Source: Ganoderma boninense (lineage: Eukaryota; Basidiomycota; Agaricomycetes; Polyporales; Polyporaceae). Taken from it: DNA of 64,000 bases. The translations under genes were made by a program, and so were the position numbers. This document shows, in pieces, positions 35,303 to 48,050 of the stretch. The notes under the pieces were generated by a model, which worked only from the letters and a program-made list of their open reading frames with translations, was not told where the DNA came from and searched no databases. Position 1 is the first letter of the stretch; each line of letters opens with the position of its first letter. The stretch lies in the NCBI GenBank assembly GCA_002900995.3, contig CM035311.1, forward strand, positions 310,001 through 374,000, given 5' to 3'.

Positions 35303-35469
35303 GCAGTCGGATCTAAACGTTTTTATGCAGTGTGTTGTGTCACGTCGGGTGTGTGTGTTGCCGACCCGTCCGACGCGATATCCTGGCAAGCCAGGCACGA
35401 ACTTTTAGATTACGAAAAAGGTAAGCACATGAAGCGTACGCATGTCTACGTCCTCGGTCCACTCAAGAT

Positions 35470-36190
35470 CCCTAAACCTCGTGTTCATCGCCTGCGGCAT
35501 GTGGCCGACACACCGCCAAGCTCCTGTTCGCAACATCCACCATCCGACCGACCAACATGCACAGTCTCTTCAAAGGCCGCCGTGGCACCCCATCTCGTCC
35601 GTTGTGGCCTCGCGCTATCCTGGCTGTGCATTCCCGGCGACGGCCAGTACAAGTTCACCTTCGTGAACAGCGCCAACACAACATCCGACTTCCTTGTGGG
35701 CACCGACGGCCTGAATCCTCATATTTGTTCTCTCATCTCCCAAGCCACCCCTCGTTCCTAGACATCAACGGCGTCGAGAGCTCGCCCGCCCCTGAGCCCC
35801 ACGAAGCTCCCTGAGCTCGCGAGGACTATCGAAAACGTCAGGAAGGCCATGCTGATGGCGATGTAGCCCTCGTGCAGAAGCATGGCAACGGCCACCCAAC
35901 CAAGCGCGCCTGACCCCGCAAACCCGAGTTATGGATCATCTCTGCTAGCCTGAGGAAGCGAACGCCGTCCTGCTGAGGCACCTCGCCGGATGTATGCTCT
36001 ACCTCCTCGACTACTGCGACGAGTCCGCGACCTACCCACGCGCGCTCTGGACGCTATCCAGAGGACACCGCTGGACCTACACCGCTGGTGACGATCACTG
36101 GCAAAGCCGCGCACCTCAAAAGCCCGCTCCCAGGTGCGAACGCGAACCTAGCGCTGCTCCACGGGATCGAGCTCTGCCTCTGAGTCGCGA
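35470..36190 (+). pseudogene. Flavin monooxygenase relic, C-terminal two thirds
   Basis: Plus-strand fragments of a class A flavoprotein monooxygenase. The segment near 35640-35760 reads YKFTFVNSANTTSDFLVGTDGL, matching the family's DLLVGADG motif with altered residues. The segment 36084-36176 reads VTITGKAAHLKSPLPGANAN and LALLHGIEL, where the family has (V/I)GDAAH...(G)ANLAL-DG; the key Asp of GDAAH is Lys here. Stop codons and frame changes lie between the two. The relic ends against an opposite-strand relic of the same family at about 36.2 kb. It is not functional. Confidence 0.6.
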
Positions 36191-36239
36191 CCACGGGCCT
36201 GCACGGGCAAGTCCATCTCGTGGTGGATGTCCTCGACGT

Positions 36240-36480
36240 AGCGACTACCCCGTCCTCTGCGCCAAGTTTGAGGTATAGCTTTCCAGCGCCGTCACAGATC
36301 CTCACCGTCTCAGCTTCTGGGTCGAGGAGCTTCTTGATTTCCTGTTGAAGGCGGTTCTCGCGCAGTGCGCGCTGCCAGCCAAGCTCGAGAGTGTGCCCCC
36401 GAGGCGTCGAAGCCAGTGTCGCGCTCGTAGAAAGGCCACCCATACTGTTGCCGACGACGGCGGTGCGTAGAAGCGGGGGA
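36240..36480 (-). pseudogene. Flavin monooxygenase relic, N-terminal part
   Basis: On the minus strand the frame reads GHTLELGWQRALRENRLQQE... and PEAETVRICDGAGKLYL. This is the N-terminal third of class A flavin monooxygenases, where a T-LDLH...GQ-ALREAGL-EE..LARPE..-ILD--GKV--D block follows the first FAD motif. The block is nearly continuous but breaks off at about 36.24 kb, where the plus-strand relic of the same family begins. It is embedded in a 347-codon open frame whose upstream part (to 37097) I do not recognise. Confidence 0.5.
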
Positions 36481-37785
36481 CGTGGCTGCAAAGGCAAGAG
36501 GACGACAAACGTGCTACCTCTCCGGAGGAACTTGCACCCACCAGAAGTTAAACCTCGGACCTTTTCCCCTTCGTTGCAGAGGACAACGTTTCCTGAAGTC
36601 AGTCTCACCGGCGCACTCGAGTCCGCAGGTACTCGCGTGTACTCACTTGTGACCGTACGGTGTCGCCAAGAGCGAGTGGATGCTTCGCATGGAGCACGTT
36701 GCCAGCAATTGAGAGCAGGGTGCACTGGACACGGGATAGGACTAGTCAGGGTGAGGAGGACGGCGGTAGCAGGCGGTAACACAGACGGAAGCCTCAGGCA
36801 GGAAGCGTGTGTTCCCATCCCAACCGGAGGGAAGGCAAGTCCAAATGAGTTCAAGCTAATCAGCTTGAGCTCCCGGGCAGGAAATCGAGATAAATGACTA
36901 CAGGAGGCACGCAGAGAGGTGCGAGGTGTTCGAAGGTCACGGAGACGCGGACGACGACGATGCCGTTCTATTGACACATGGACTATGTTTGGGGTAGAAT
37001 AATGGGACAGTAACGTACCGTACAAGAACCCTACAGCCAGGGTGCGCCTTGGGCGGGAAACATGTGGCTTTCGGATGGCTACGACGAACCGCGTCAAACC
37101 AGCGTAAGACTCGGCTTCTCTGGACGCAGGCTACAGCCACGCACCTTGCATTCCATGCTAAATGTGCTCTCATCGGCCTTTAGAGCTCCAACAGAAAGAG
37201 GACAGGCAATCGCTTCAGGACGAGTGTTGTGGAACGGTTGCGAAAGTCCGATCTTGGAGCTTGAAGCAGGAGACCATATGACATCGCCCGGAGGTCGGTC
37301 GACGGGTAACTTACATGATCCCCTGCAACGAAGAGCGTCCCGACAGCGTCCGAGGGCGACCGAAAGACGAGACGCCTAGGTTGCAGACGGAGAGGACCAG
37401 CGAGATTGAGAGAAAGCAGCCACGTCGATCGCCCACTGGGCGTTCCTCGCTTGGGAACTGCCGCCACCCGGCGCTACGCTAGTCCATGACCACGCTGAGT
37501 CACAGCACAGGCTCGAGACGAAGATCCACGACGAGGGAAGACTTAATTCTCGTATGTACTAGCTCAATCATGAGGCCTCAATCTTGGTGAGAGGCAGTCG
37601 GTCCTCGGAGGTTCGACCAAACCTCTCCTACACGGAGACCGGCTCAGACTCGGCCGACACGCCGAGTCGATGTTCCGAGCCCACCTCGACAGCCTCAGAC
37701 ACGTTCAGCAAGGCCGGAAAGTTCGTAGCCATCGCACTGACCCTATATTGAAAAATAAATACAGCAGATTAAGCATAACGTCTGA
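36481..37785. other. Intergenic, no gene recognised
   Basis: Open frames on both strands are long because of GC-rich composition but have no motif. Remains of the flavin monooxygenase N-terminus may lie here beyond recognition. Confidence 0.35.
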
Positions 37786-39545
37786 CTACATCGGTTCCAT
37801 CCGAATGGAATCCTTGCCTCCACCGTCGTGCACGTCTCCCGCTCCCGCGTCCGACTCGTCCAGCGACTTCTGGAGCGTCTCCGAGCCAACGTTGGTCGAA
37901 CTCGCATAGTCCTGTGGAGTTAATGAGGCGCCCAGAGAGCCGACGACGCGTTCGAAGACGAGTGTCCCCATATCTCGCGAGGACCCGGCGTTCTGGGAGG
38001 TGTCAAGGTGGAGCGCCTTGCGGTTCGCGAGCTGGAGGTCGATGAGGAAGCGTTGCACGAGGATCGCGGTCACGCTGAAGTGATAGGTCGCGTCGTTTGA
38101 GGTGCAGGAGACGGCAAGGCCGGGAATTGTGGACTTACGGCTCGACGAATACAATGAGGTCGCTCGCGCTCTGAAGCGCGGGAGTCACCAGCTGCGTACA
38201 CGAGCATCGTGAAAACAAGTTAGTGCAAGATAGAGTGACACCGCTTACAGAGGCTGTCGTAAAAATGAGGTGCAGCGTGTTGAGGATAAGCAGAATGCTA
38301 GACGATTGCGTTCAGCATGGGTCGGATATACCTCGAGCAAGAAATCAACGAATCAACGAACACGAAGTAGATGGTTCCTTTCCGTAGTTTGTCAGCCTTG
38401 TCACCAGCAACAAGGGTAATGCGAGACTGAACTTACCATCATACAGCATCACATACGCGAACGTATTTCGAGGGGAGCGCAGCGTTCGTCTTGGCAGCGC
38501 GAGCCACGTCACGATAATGAGGAGGCAGTCTGCTCCCATGAGGGACGTCCGGCCCGCGATCGTAACTGAACCATCACGGAGTCGAGGTCAGTATTGAATA
38601 CAGAATACATGGATGGAAGCCAATCGCTGGCATACATCTACGCTTTCATTAGTGCATGTGTCAAGGAGCAATTTGCTGGAACGCTCACCTTCTCTCAATG
38701 AATTCCGGTGTAAGCTCCGATGCCGAGCATCCGTAGACTGGAAGGGTTTCCCCGGTGATTCCGTACCTCATGTTGACCTGTCAACGAACTGCAGCTGAGT
38801 TCTGCCGCATGTGATGTAGATGTAAGCGAAGACGAACCAGGTCTGTGGCGAACGGGACGAGCGAAAGAGCGAAGACGAAGATAGAGAGGGACCAGCTCCG
38901 GCCTGAAACAGCAAACATGCGCAGCCCGGAGAACGCTGGCAGCAAAATCATCAAGTGTGTTAGCATATTGAGCGCAATACAATTGACGACCTCGTTTACC
39001 TGCCCACACCACGTATGCGAATAACCCGAAGACGAACGTGAATCGAGTCAGCGTGGCGCAACTGGGTAGCGCGCGGGTCAGTCCCGTTCTCCAAGTGAGA
39101 CGTCAGGACACACCTCTGGAATGAAGTATCACATGGATCAGCGCGACGAATATTAGGGACACAGTTAGGCTACGTACCGGACTAGATAAGGGAGCCCAAA
39201 GCACGAGCTGGGAGATGTAGAACCACAGGCGCAGGTATCTGTTCAGGAAGAACAGAGCCGATGCGCCTGTGAAATTCCTCCTCCAGAAAAGCTCGACCTC
39301 GTAGTCGATAGTGAGGAGATATTCGTACATATACAGTGCTGCAGTGGTGCATGTGTGTCAGTTCGACGCTGCTTGGAGAGGAAACGCGGAGACATACTCG
39401 TGGCTACATTCGAGCAGTGATTCGAGATCAGGCTATGCACATCAGGGCTCCGTCTGTTAGCGTGCGAACGACTAAGAGAAGGGCTCAGCACTCACAAACT
39501 CGAAAACTCTGCCACCACCGCAGCGGTATCCTCTGAGGACGACAT
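37786..39545 (-). CDS. DUF6533 seven-helix membrane protein E
   Basis: Minus-strand exons: 39545-39496, a 35-nt exon 2 ending at 39396, 39338-39178, microexon 39115-39114 (AG), 39061-39000, 38935-38838, 38777-38689, microexon 38637-38636 (AT), 38565-38437, 38377-38362 (16 nt), 38297-38249, 38191-38139, 38074-37786; 344 aa in phase. Signature: LYMYEYLLTIDYEVELFW and TGASALFFLNRYL. Paired cysteines SCATL before helix 3 and YGCSAS in the loop. Helix 5 reads TIAGRTSLMGADCLLIIV. The last exon encodes a long acidic tail with FERVVGSLGAS. It is closest in tail and loop to gene G (YDG in place of RDG before the 16-nt exon). It is read opposite to genes A-D. Confidence 0.89.
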
Positions 39546-42447
39546 TCAAGTTCGAAGTTGGGCCGAATGCTCTTCAACTTAGCGTCGTGTGGTGCTCGAG
39601 CTGGAGTTGTGGTCGAGATGAGGCTCTGCGATAATGCAGCACTTGATTTACTTAGTACTGCATCCTTTGAGGTGACATTCAGACGTTATCTAACGACAAC
39701 AGGAACCAGGGGACGGGGTGAGAGCCGTGGCCCCGACCTCGAAGATGTTCTCTCTGGCCTTCCTGCAATGTTATCGGCCGCCGCGTGAGAGCGGCACGCA
39801 AGAGCGCGCAAATACTGGCCTACGAGAGGCCCACAACACTTCGCTGGACGGGTTTTCCTCACTTCTATCGCTGCACCAGGATGTATGTAGCCTCGGTCCT
39901 TATTGTGCCGGCGGTCGCAGTCGCTGAGCGGGGTTTGAGCTGGGCTTCTTCTGATGGTGGATGTTATATTGTCCATATTGGGCGAGGGTAGATCGCGGAC
40001 CACTGGACGTTGAGCGCACGCCTGAATGCCCGCGTATCGCGTGAGCAGAGATAGAGGCACATTTTCTAACCTGTTTCAGCCAGAACGCCGTCCAGGAATT
40101 TTTCTGCTTGGCAGATACTCTTGGGTTCGTAGATCTACGCAAGGCCATAAAATGAGGAAGAAGCGGCACGGACTCGTCACGATGGGTGTGCTTACGGGTT
40201 CGGACTCTAGTACTGGATGCAGGACGAAATGTGACCTCACGGTGCAGCAAGCCAGTAGTCACTACGCACCCTGCGAGAACATGTTTTCAGTCATAACAGC
40301 CCGAAAAAAATGTCAGGGCAACGTCTTCCAGTGAGGCAAGGTTCAAATGGCGCACCTCGTTCAGCCAGCATTGCTACTCCTCGCTGTGATGATAAGGCAA
40401 GATATCCCGACGCACGAGTTGTTCTTATCACGATCCTTATGTCGGCGTTCAGGCGCACGAATCTTGCACTCCGGTCCATCGGGAGTCACTAAAACGCATG
40501 ACTGGCTACTCCCAGCTGGTCAGTTTGAATGCAGGCAAAAGGTTTCGCATGCCGATAGGACATCAGTGAGACGCCTTCACTACAAGGTTTCGAGACTGGC
40601 TCACATCCACCGGTAGATATCTCAAGTCCCCCTTTTCACTCCGATGGCAAAGTCATAGGGGCCGGTTCATACGATTGCCCTTGCACGTTTTGAAGTTGGC
40701 CAGAAACCATTGCCGTTCACTGATGCATCAGCTGAGAATAGTTTCTAAGAAAGACGTAGGAAGCTATACCCTATACCTGGAAGTCACTGCATTGTATAGC
40801 AACAAGATGAAGTGTCATGGAGGGAGGAAGGAAGGTGTTAGGATCTGCAGTTCTCCAGTCGCCAGGCAGGTCAAAACAAGTTTTGGACGAAACAGACGCC
40901 GAGGGGTGCGTAAGACGAGCATAGCCAGTGCCACCACGCGAGTTTTATGCAAGCGCGGCGTGGACCCGCACCTTGGGGCGGTCCGGTGTATTTATTTCCC
41001 TTCTGCTCTCCGTCAATTCAAGCAGACATACGCACTCTTTCTGAGGCATCCATACCAATGGATCGGCCTCTGAGGCCATTGTCGGTGCACGCCTCGACGA
41101 AAATGAGGCTGAGGACTTCATTCGGACACACGTCCATGATGACCCATCTCCCTAGTAGTCTCCAGACGCATTCACGCCACCTATCGTCGGCATGCCTTCC
41201 AGTTCATTGCACTCTACGGATCATATCAAGTTTCCACATTCACATCTTTCCTGTACAAGACCAGCCCGGAGGATCGAGACCTACGCATGACGACCAGCTC
41301 CTCTCTGACGCTTTATCCCTCCCCAAGCTCTGCGATCTTACTACCTTCCACAGCTCCAGCCTGACGCATCCGGGGCCGTCAGAGCTCGCAGAGTGCCTTT
41401 CTCTGCGGTGTCTCCACATCATCTAAGGCCTCTCAATCAGAGGGTCGATGACGAAGGCCGTCTCGCACCTCACGCCGCTCCTCACACACCTCATGATTTC
41501 ACGCGTGATTGCGATTCGGCTAGCGTTGGGTGACATGGTCGCGGTATCGAGCACATGCTCCAGCAGGATGACCTCGCGTCCACCAATTTACCCTCGTCCA
41601 GATGTTACAGCAAGTACACCACGACCTGATAGGGCAGGGTGCAAGGGTACATGTGCTTTTCTCTCATCTATTGGCGCAGACACCTTGCTGAAATGCCAGA
41701 TTCCAAGTCGGTGTCCTGCCTAGGTCCTGACGTCGTTGATGGAGCAACAGTTCAAGGATGTCGTGATGGGAGACGTCTGTCGCAAAATTGTGCTTCTCGA
41801 GTTTACGATCGTGAGATGGGATGTGGTAGAAGCACTGATTGGGGAGACCTTAGACATGGAGTTCTACACAGCAGTGAAGTCGTCATGACAGGCGTGTGCA
41901 GTCGGCTTCAAATGTGCGGTTTGGGCCGTCAAGCTGTCATTCATCCTGGTACCTGGATTCCTACAGGTATGATGCAAAGCCATAGCACACCAATACCCTA
42001 GTCACCAGCCGTGTACTGTCGTTCTCAACTTGTGTGGCACTTTCATCTGTTCATGCGCGTTGCAGTGCATAATGACCATAGAAGCCTGAGCACCATGTTT
42101 AATTACTCACTGGAAGTATGGTTTCACTAGTGGATCAAAGCATTAACAGTACAAGATGTTGTAGAAGTGTGTAGTCCAACTTTACGGTGTTGGGATGCTT
42201 TCGACGCATTTGCGGCATGTACTCCTTGCCTGACATCCTTAATGCATGACTTCATATGTACTGCTCTATCCTTTACTCTTTGGTTGTTTAAGCCTTGAGA
42301 TGTTGGGTGCTTATTATGAGAGTTAATGTGCAAATAGATAGTAATCTAGTTGAAATAAATCAATGAGCCCTACACTGTAGTATAATATCATTTCAATTCT
42401 AGCACTTCTTCTGAAACATCTTGAGTGCTCCTTCAAAGCTGAAAGAG
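39546..42447. other. Intergenic between DUF6533 E and F
   Basis: A long region with no supported gene. Plus-strand open frames at 40675-41073, 40947-41426 and 41639-42001 change phase often and contain no known motif; they may be decayed coding sequence. From about 42100 the DNA becomes distinctly AT-rich. Confidence 0.4.
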
Positions 42448-44051
42448 CTAAGAAATATTACTACTGTGTTGATCATACCCCTCGCCATCATCGAAAAATA
42501 TGCTTGGCTCAAGGATGCACTGTTCCAGTGGCTCTCCAATTGACCCTATAACTCGATCAAATTGAACTGTAGATGTGCTCCCACTCAGTGCAGTTGACCC
42601 TGGTATGGACTGTCTGGCCTCTTGAAGATTCATCATGAAGCGTGACATGAGAATAGATATCAACCTGACAATTTGTGAAATATCAGTTATATATAGAGCC
42701 AGTGATATAACTACTTAAGTGACGCACGGTTCAGATAATGCGACTATAAGACCAATTCCGTCATGGAAAGAGGCAAGGATCTAACACCATGCTGTGTTAA
42801 CAACTAATGACTGACTCTATATTGATCTTTCCTTACAGGACTCATTGAAGAGGCTAGTTGCAGTACATTCATTGTTAGGATCACCCTACAAGAACCATAT
42901 ATATAAGTATAATTTGCATACAACTGACTAGATGTAAGTTACTCACACAACATATATTGTGCCATCACGTAGAAGCAACCCAGAAAATGATTGACAATCA
43001 CTATCAAGCACTCCATGGGATAAGGACACCGTGTTATATGTAGCGAGCCATGTTATAATGATCACCACCAGATCAGCCACAATAAGAGAGCCTCTGCTGA
43101 CAACAGTAACTGTAAGTGGATCAGTCACTCGCTGGTAACGATAATAGGAGTAGAAGACATACATCTAAAATAAAATTGCAATGTTAGTCATACACATACA
43201 CCTAACTTTCGCAAAACGTTAACTTACGCCATCACAAGAGTAGCAGGTGTGTTTATGTCTTCAATGCAACCTTTAGCTGGGTCATATACAACGGCCTTCC
43301 AGTACAAGCTATCCTGTTAAGATTTAGTCATGATGGCCAATAATACCGAGAATATTATATCATACAAAGTTGATGATGATGGGCGCCAGAGACAGTATGA
43401 AGACTGCGGATGCAAGGACCTTGTTTTTCCCAGTCAACGCGAAGACACGGAGGGCAGAAAAGACTGTAAGAATCAAATGAGATAGAACACAGAGATGAAT
43501 CTTGGTAAATTTACATACCAGCCCAAGGAATGTAATTTATGAATTGAAGTACTGCTGATATGTACACATACGGGCGACACCTGGTCATTTGCTCAAAGTT
43601 AGTAGATTGGTTGTAAGTGCATCTGACTAGGAGATGTACATCTTTCAAGTTGATAAGTAGTAGTTTAGAATATTGAACATGATTTGACTTACAGATGCGA
43701 TTCCAGGGAGGGGTGAAAATCCACACAGATTAACCAGATTATAGATGGCCAACATATAACGATTGGTCAAGAACAGAATGGAGGCACCAGTGGGCTCTAT
43801 TCTCCAAAATAGCCTAACTTCTCTAGAGAAAGTTATAAGATGCTCATAGAGGACCAGAGCTGTGTGTGTCACTCAATTAGTAAAGGCTATACTCAATAAC
43901 AAGCACACGGTTTGGCTTACTCGCAGCACAGGCTATCATATAATCAAAAACCATACTTTGAACATAGGTTAATTACTCCATTATAAACGTGTAAGAAAGC
44001 TCACTTGTATACAATTTCTGTGATCCGTTCAGACATGTCTGATGTAGTCAT
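42448..44051 (-). CDS. DUF6533 seven-helix membrane protein F
   Basis: Minus-strand exons: 44051-44005, 43955-43921, 43859-43693, microexon 43641-43640 (AT), 43580-43519, 43463-43366, 43313-43228, microexon 43164-43163 (AT), 43109-42947, 42885-42837, 42780-42728, 42664-42448; 326 aa in phase. Signature: LVLYEHLITFSREVRLFW and TGASILFLTNRYM. Paired cysteines MCRPY before helix 3 and KGCIED in the helix 4-5 loop. Helix 5 reads TVVSRGSLIVADLVVIII. No intron splits the RDGTIYVV region, as in B and C. The last exon (SRFMMNLQEARQ...FDRVIGSIGEPLE) is closest to gene C. Introns and flanks are AT-rich, unlike copies A, B, D and E. Confidence 0.89.
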
Positions 44052-46299
44052 TGTGCTGTAGTTTCGGAAGATGTCTGGCCAGTCTGTGCGAGAGAGAGTA
44101 CGAGGTGGCGCTAGTGGAGCTCCCGACGACTCTTCAAGTTTTTAACTGGGCATCTAGTGCGATGCGGTGTGACAGTAGTTGATCTTGGGACACCTATCCA
44201 AACTCTCAACAATATATTCGGGTGCTTTAATTCACTTTGCCAAGGAGTTTATGGTGTCGCTTAATCTCCAGGTGCGAATGGAATCTCCTTCATATGCCCA
44301 CATCACGGAGAAGAGTAACTTATGACAGATTGATAGATGGGTGCTACACACTTCAATGACTGATGCAATGCTTCCAACTGGTTCCGCACTGTTACAATGC
44401 TTATCGGAGACGCCGTAGTGCTCCTTAGGTCCTTGGTTCCGCCCTATCCATCAGGAACATCATACATACGGTGTATTGAGAAGCGAAGAAGTGCTTCCCG
44501 GTGATAGGGTTAAAGTCGGAGATGTTATGGCCCATGCATGCAATAAACGTGATACAACTGGCTTGTCCTGGCATAACTATTATGATCAAGCACTTGAGAC
44601 ATTAATTGCATAACAGCCAAAGACTCGGAGGCATAGTTTGTTAGACGCACATGGTGCTCTCAAAATTCTGCGGCGAAAATGATTCCTCTGCAATGAACAC
44701 TCCTTCCATAGATAACACAAATTGAATGCCATCTCAGCTATCTGCGGACTCGGCGAGACGGTGGCACTCGCCTGTGGCACCGCATCTTATCACTCGCTCA
44801 GGGGCATCAAACAGGTACACGAACATATGCGGCTGTACGATCCAAGAAAGTCAGACTACATGCGTGACAAGGGCGTACGCACCGTTCTTCCAGTAACCCA
44901 ATCATAATTCAAGCACCGCTCCGAGATAGTGGACTCGGAGTTCTCGGTTTTGTCCAATAACGGTCAGCTCGGTGCTAGATTCAGAGTACGCGGCGTAACT
45001 AGGTTTCCGTCAAAGGCACAGAGAGAGAAAGTGAATCCCTTGAAGGAGATTTCTGCTTGCATCCACATCTTTCGCGCGGTCCGCACGGTGACAGAGAATG
45101 GCGGTGCGTGAGGGAACATCAAGTATACTTGACGAGGGCAGTGCACCGAAGCACGAAAACTTGGACTGTAATGGACTAGTTACCGTGGACCCGAAAGGAA
45201 GAAGTGCTTGCCGCTCTTGTAAAGGTTCCCGTCGGCTCAGCTGCACCCATGGACTTCGGAGTAGCGATCTTGTTGAATATGGACCGGCGGTGGATAAGTG
45301 GCCGTGTCGCCGACCGTAAACTACAAACCTGAAGATACGGATATGCAGATATGAGTATGGCGTCATCATGTAATGGAACAAGTGTTTTATGACCATTGTC
45401 TCTCTAAAAGCGAAACTTCATGCTCTGGAGTACCCGTCACTGCACTAAACGATCTCCACAAGGACACTGTAAGCCAGTGCCATTCGTCAAATAGTGCTCG
45501 AGCTGCCGTGACGTGCGAATTTGAAAGCAATCCCTCACCAGGCGCGCATCGTCTTGTGTCTCGGAGTGTGCTCTGAAGCTGCCTCCGAGTCGACTACGAA
45601 CTAAGTCCCATTGCGGAAGAATGTTTCGTGGAGAACCCGTGGCGTGGCCGTTGGCAATGTGGTCGTCATGGTGCAACGCAGAACGCAGATAGTGATTCAC
45701 GGCACCTGAAGCATCCTTCAGGCAGGGTGCTGCACTACGCTAGAATATCTCGCAGGGAACATAACTGTTAGCAAGCGTGATCATTGAGACATATCAGAGA
45801 AATCAGGATACGTGCATCAATAACTGCATGCACTCTTCTGGCTCATGAGTCGCGCGCCGATGGGGTCTCGAGTCTCCGACGCCGTCAGTGGGTGGAGGAG
45901 ATCCTGTCTGTCCTTCGGCTTGAATATTTTCATGCTGAGATCCTGCGACGTAGCTGAGTCCTCCACGTCATCCAGATGCCCAAGAAGTCGATGCCCATCG
46001 AGTCCGCACAAAGGGCATGGAGTCTGCGGTCGTCGCTTCGATGAAGGTGAATCCGAGGTTGTTGCAGTTGTTGAGCTCGGAAGTAAGAGGACAAGGGAGC
46101 AAGCAAGAGAAACTGCAGTTCAGCGGATATGGACAAGTCCATATCATTCTCGAGACCATACAGGACAACTCCAGTGGACCGCCTTGTCCGAGGCTCCGAG
46201 CTGAGGTCGTCTGGCAAAGAAGGGATGGGCGCTTCACTACGGCCAGAGCCACGTAGTAGACGCACATGGCCGATTCGGAGTCGGACCTCAACGCCTCAA
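44052..46299. other. Intergenic, no gene recognised
   Basis: No gene is supported. The AT-rich composition continues to about 44.6 kb, then GC rises. Open frames at 45010-45396 minus and 45845-46204 plus have no motif. Confidence 0.4.
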
Positions 46300-48050
46300 C
46301 TCGAACATGTCCCTCCCTGAGGCTCCCTCTGTCTCCACTCGACTTGTCGTGCTTACCCCGTATCCATCGTCTTCCAGAACCACTGCGTTGTACTCGTCTG
46401 TCTCAGGCATCCTGACCCTCTGCTAAGCCACGCTGCCCAGCAAGTTTTCATGGACACATCAAACACATAGGCGACATCTACGCGACTCGCCCGGATCGTT
46501 CACTGGTCTTATTGGATGCTTGCATCGGCTGGACGTTGGGGATTCGAGGGATATCGATCGTCGCCTCCGAGGTGCGTGTAGTAGAGCCCTTTCTCCTCGA
46601 TGATCCCGGCGGATATCTCGCCATTCCATTCCCTTACCCGTCTGCCATGTTCAATCTTCCCATACGCGCCACGTCCTTACTTGCTTTCTTTATAGCTACC
46701 TGCTCTGTCCCAAAAATCGCTCACTAATACTCAGACAGAGCACGTTTTCCACCGCCGGTGCACGCGACTCCACCGAGGATCGGGTCCCCGAGCCAGAAGT
46801 GTGTCAGAATTCAGGCCTTGAGGGGCAGACAAGCAGCGAGAGCCCAATCACCACACCTCCCCCCTTGAAAGCCGTACTGAGGAGGAGAAGCAGGCCTGTA
46901 TGGCCCTCCGGCCGACGGCAATGACAGCGTGGTTGTAACCCTCGGGATGGGAGTCAACGTTTCCCGAGACCTTTTCGTGGTACCGCAATCGTCAAGACTC
47001 GTGGTGAGTCTACACCTGCAACGGGACGGCTCTCGCTGCCAGTTTCCAGATCGGACACCACGAAGCACTTTCACCCGTGCATGAGAAGGGGATGGGTCAT
47101 CAGCAGTACATTTCCACTCTAATCTGCGACCGACTTGTTGCTGAGTCGACCTTATCCCGATGGATGTGCGCTTGTTGTACAACTATCAGCCTCGAGCGCG
47201 AAGGAGCATTGATATCGAGCACACGTGTTCAGGACAACGTAGGTGGATGCTTTCCATTCTCCTCCGCACCCCCTCTCTCCAAGTCAGTGACATCAAGCCC
47301 TTTCTCTCCCTTGCGCGCTGGGCTCTGGAGTGTTCCCCGAGGAGTCGAGCACGATCGGAGACGTCGACAGCACGGCTTCGCTATCTGGACTTCCGTTCTC
47401 GCTCGCCGACGCTGTGCATGTCTACTGCGACCGGCCATCCGCATCGCCGCCCTCCTCAACAGCCCTCCATCATGCCCGCGCCCTCCACGGAGAGCTTCTC
47501 GTCAAGGAAGATCTTGCTGGCTGGCCACTGGAAGGACGCACTATATCGACGTTGACCGTCTCCGTCGCTACGACTCCTGCGCTGGGTGCGGTGAGTCGCG
47601 TGCACTCGCTTCACTACGCCTCTTCTGCGCGATGCTGACTGACGACGACGACGCTGCGGCTCTTGCAGTGCTCATTCCCTTTCCCAGGAACGAACTCTCC
47701 AGCTGCATCGCTCGACAGCGCGACTTCCTCGATATCGATATCAGATGCGGTCGGAGGATGTGGATGCTACCGTCATCACCGGTGGCAAGAAGCTTCGTGG
47801 TGCTGAACTCGCCGAGCTTGCGGAGAACGCCAAACCCTCTCCACGGGAGTGCTAGGATTCAGCCACACTTCCTGTTGATCAACAGCGATGGCGGCAGATG
47901 CACGTTCGTCCTTGTCCGCGGTGCTCGCTTGCTGTCCTGCTCGCGTTTCATCTGGATCATAATCGCAATCGTCTTCTCTGCCAGCCTGCGCTTCCTGGTC
48001 CTCCACCAAGACCTGACAGTGATCACATCGCCGCTCATGAGGCGCTGAGC
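46300..48050 (+). repeat. Unidentified coding-derived repeat, copy 1 (longest)
   Basis: The longest of three diverged plus-strand copies (others 50815-51880 and 53230-54200). Shared landmarks in order: a block around tatcccgtatccatcgtct, a ctgcaac...ttcc block, the cttctgcgccggg..ccgag stretch, a leucine/alanine-rich LADAV segment, a LLAGHW segment, tacgactcctgcgct followed by a GT...AG intron, and a terminal block (ATVITGGKKLRGAELAELAE, then a stop near 47853) best preserved here. The frame changes several times, so it is decayed or multi-exon. I do not recognise the protein family. Confidence 0.55.

Noticed and set aside
36054..37097. 347-codon minus-strand open frame as one intact gene
   Set aside because: Only its last third matches anything (flavin monooxygenase N-terminus). 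The rest lacks motifs, and the match is truncated and abuts an inverted fragment.
47077..48048. 323-codon plus-strand open frame as one intact gene
   Set aside because: Comparison with repeat copies at 51 and 53.5 kb shows the conserved blocks fall in different frames around an intron, so this frame is not the protein of the repeat as a whole.
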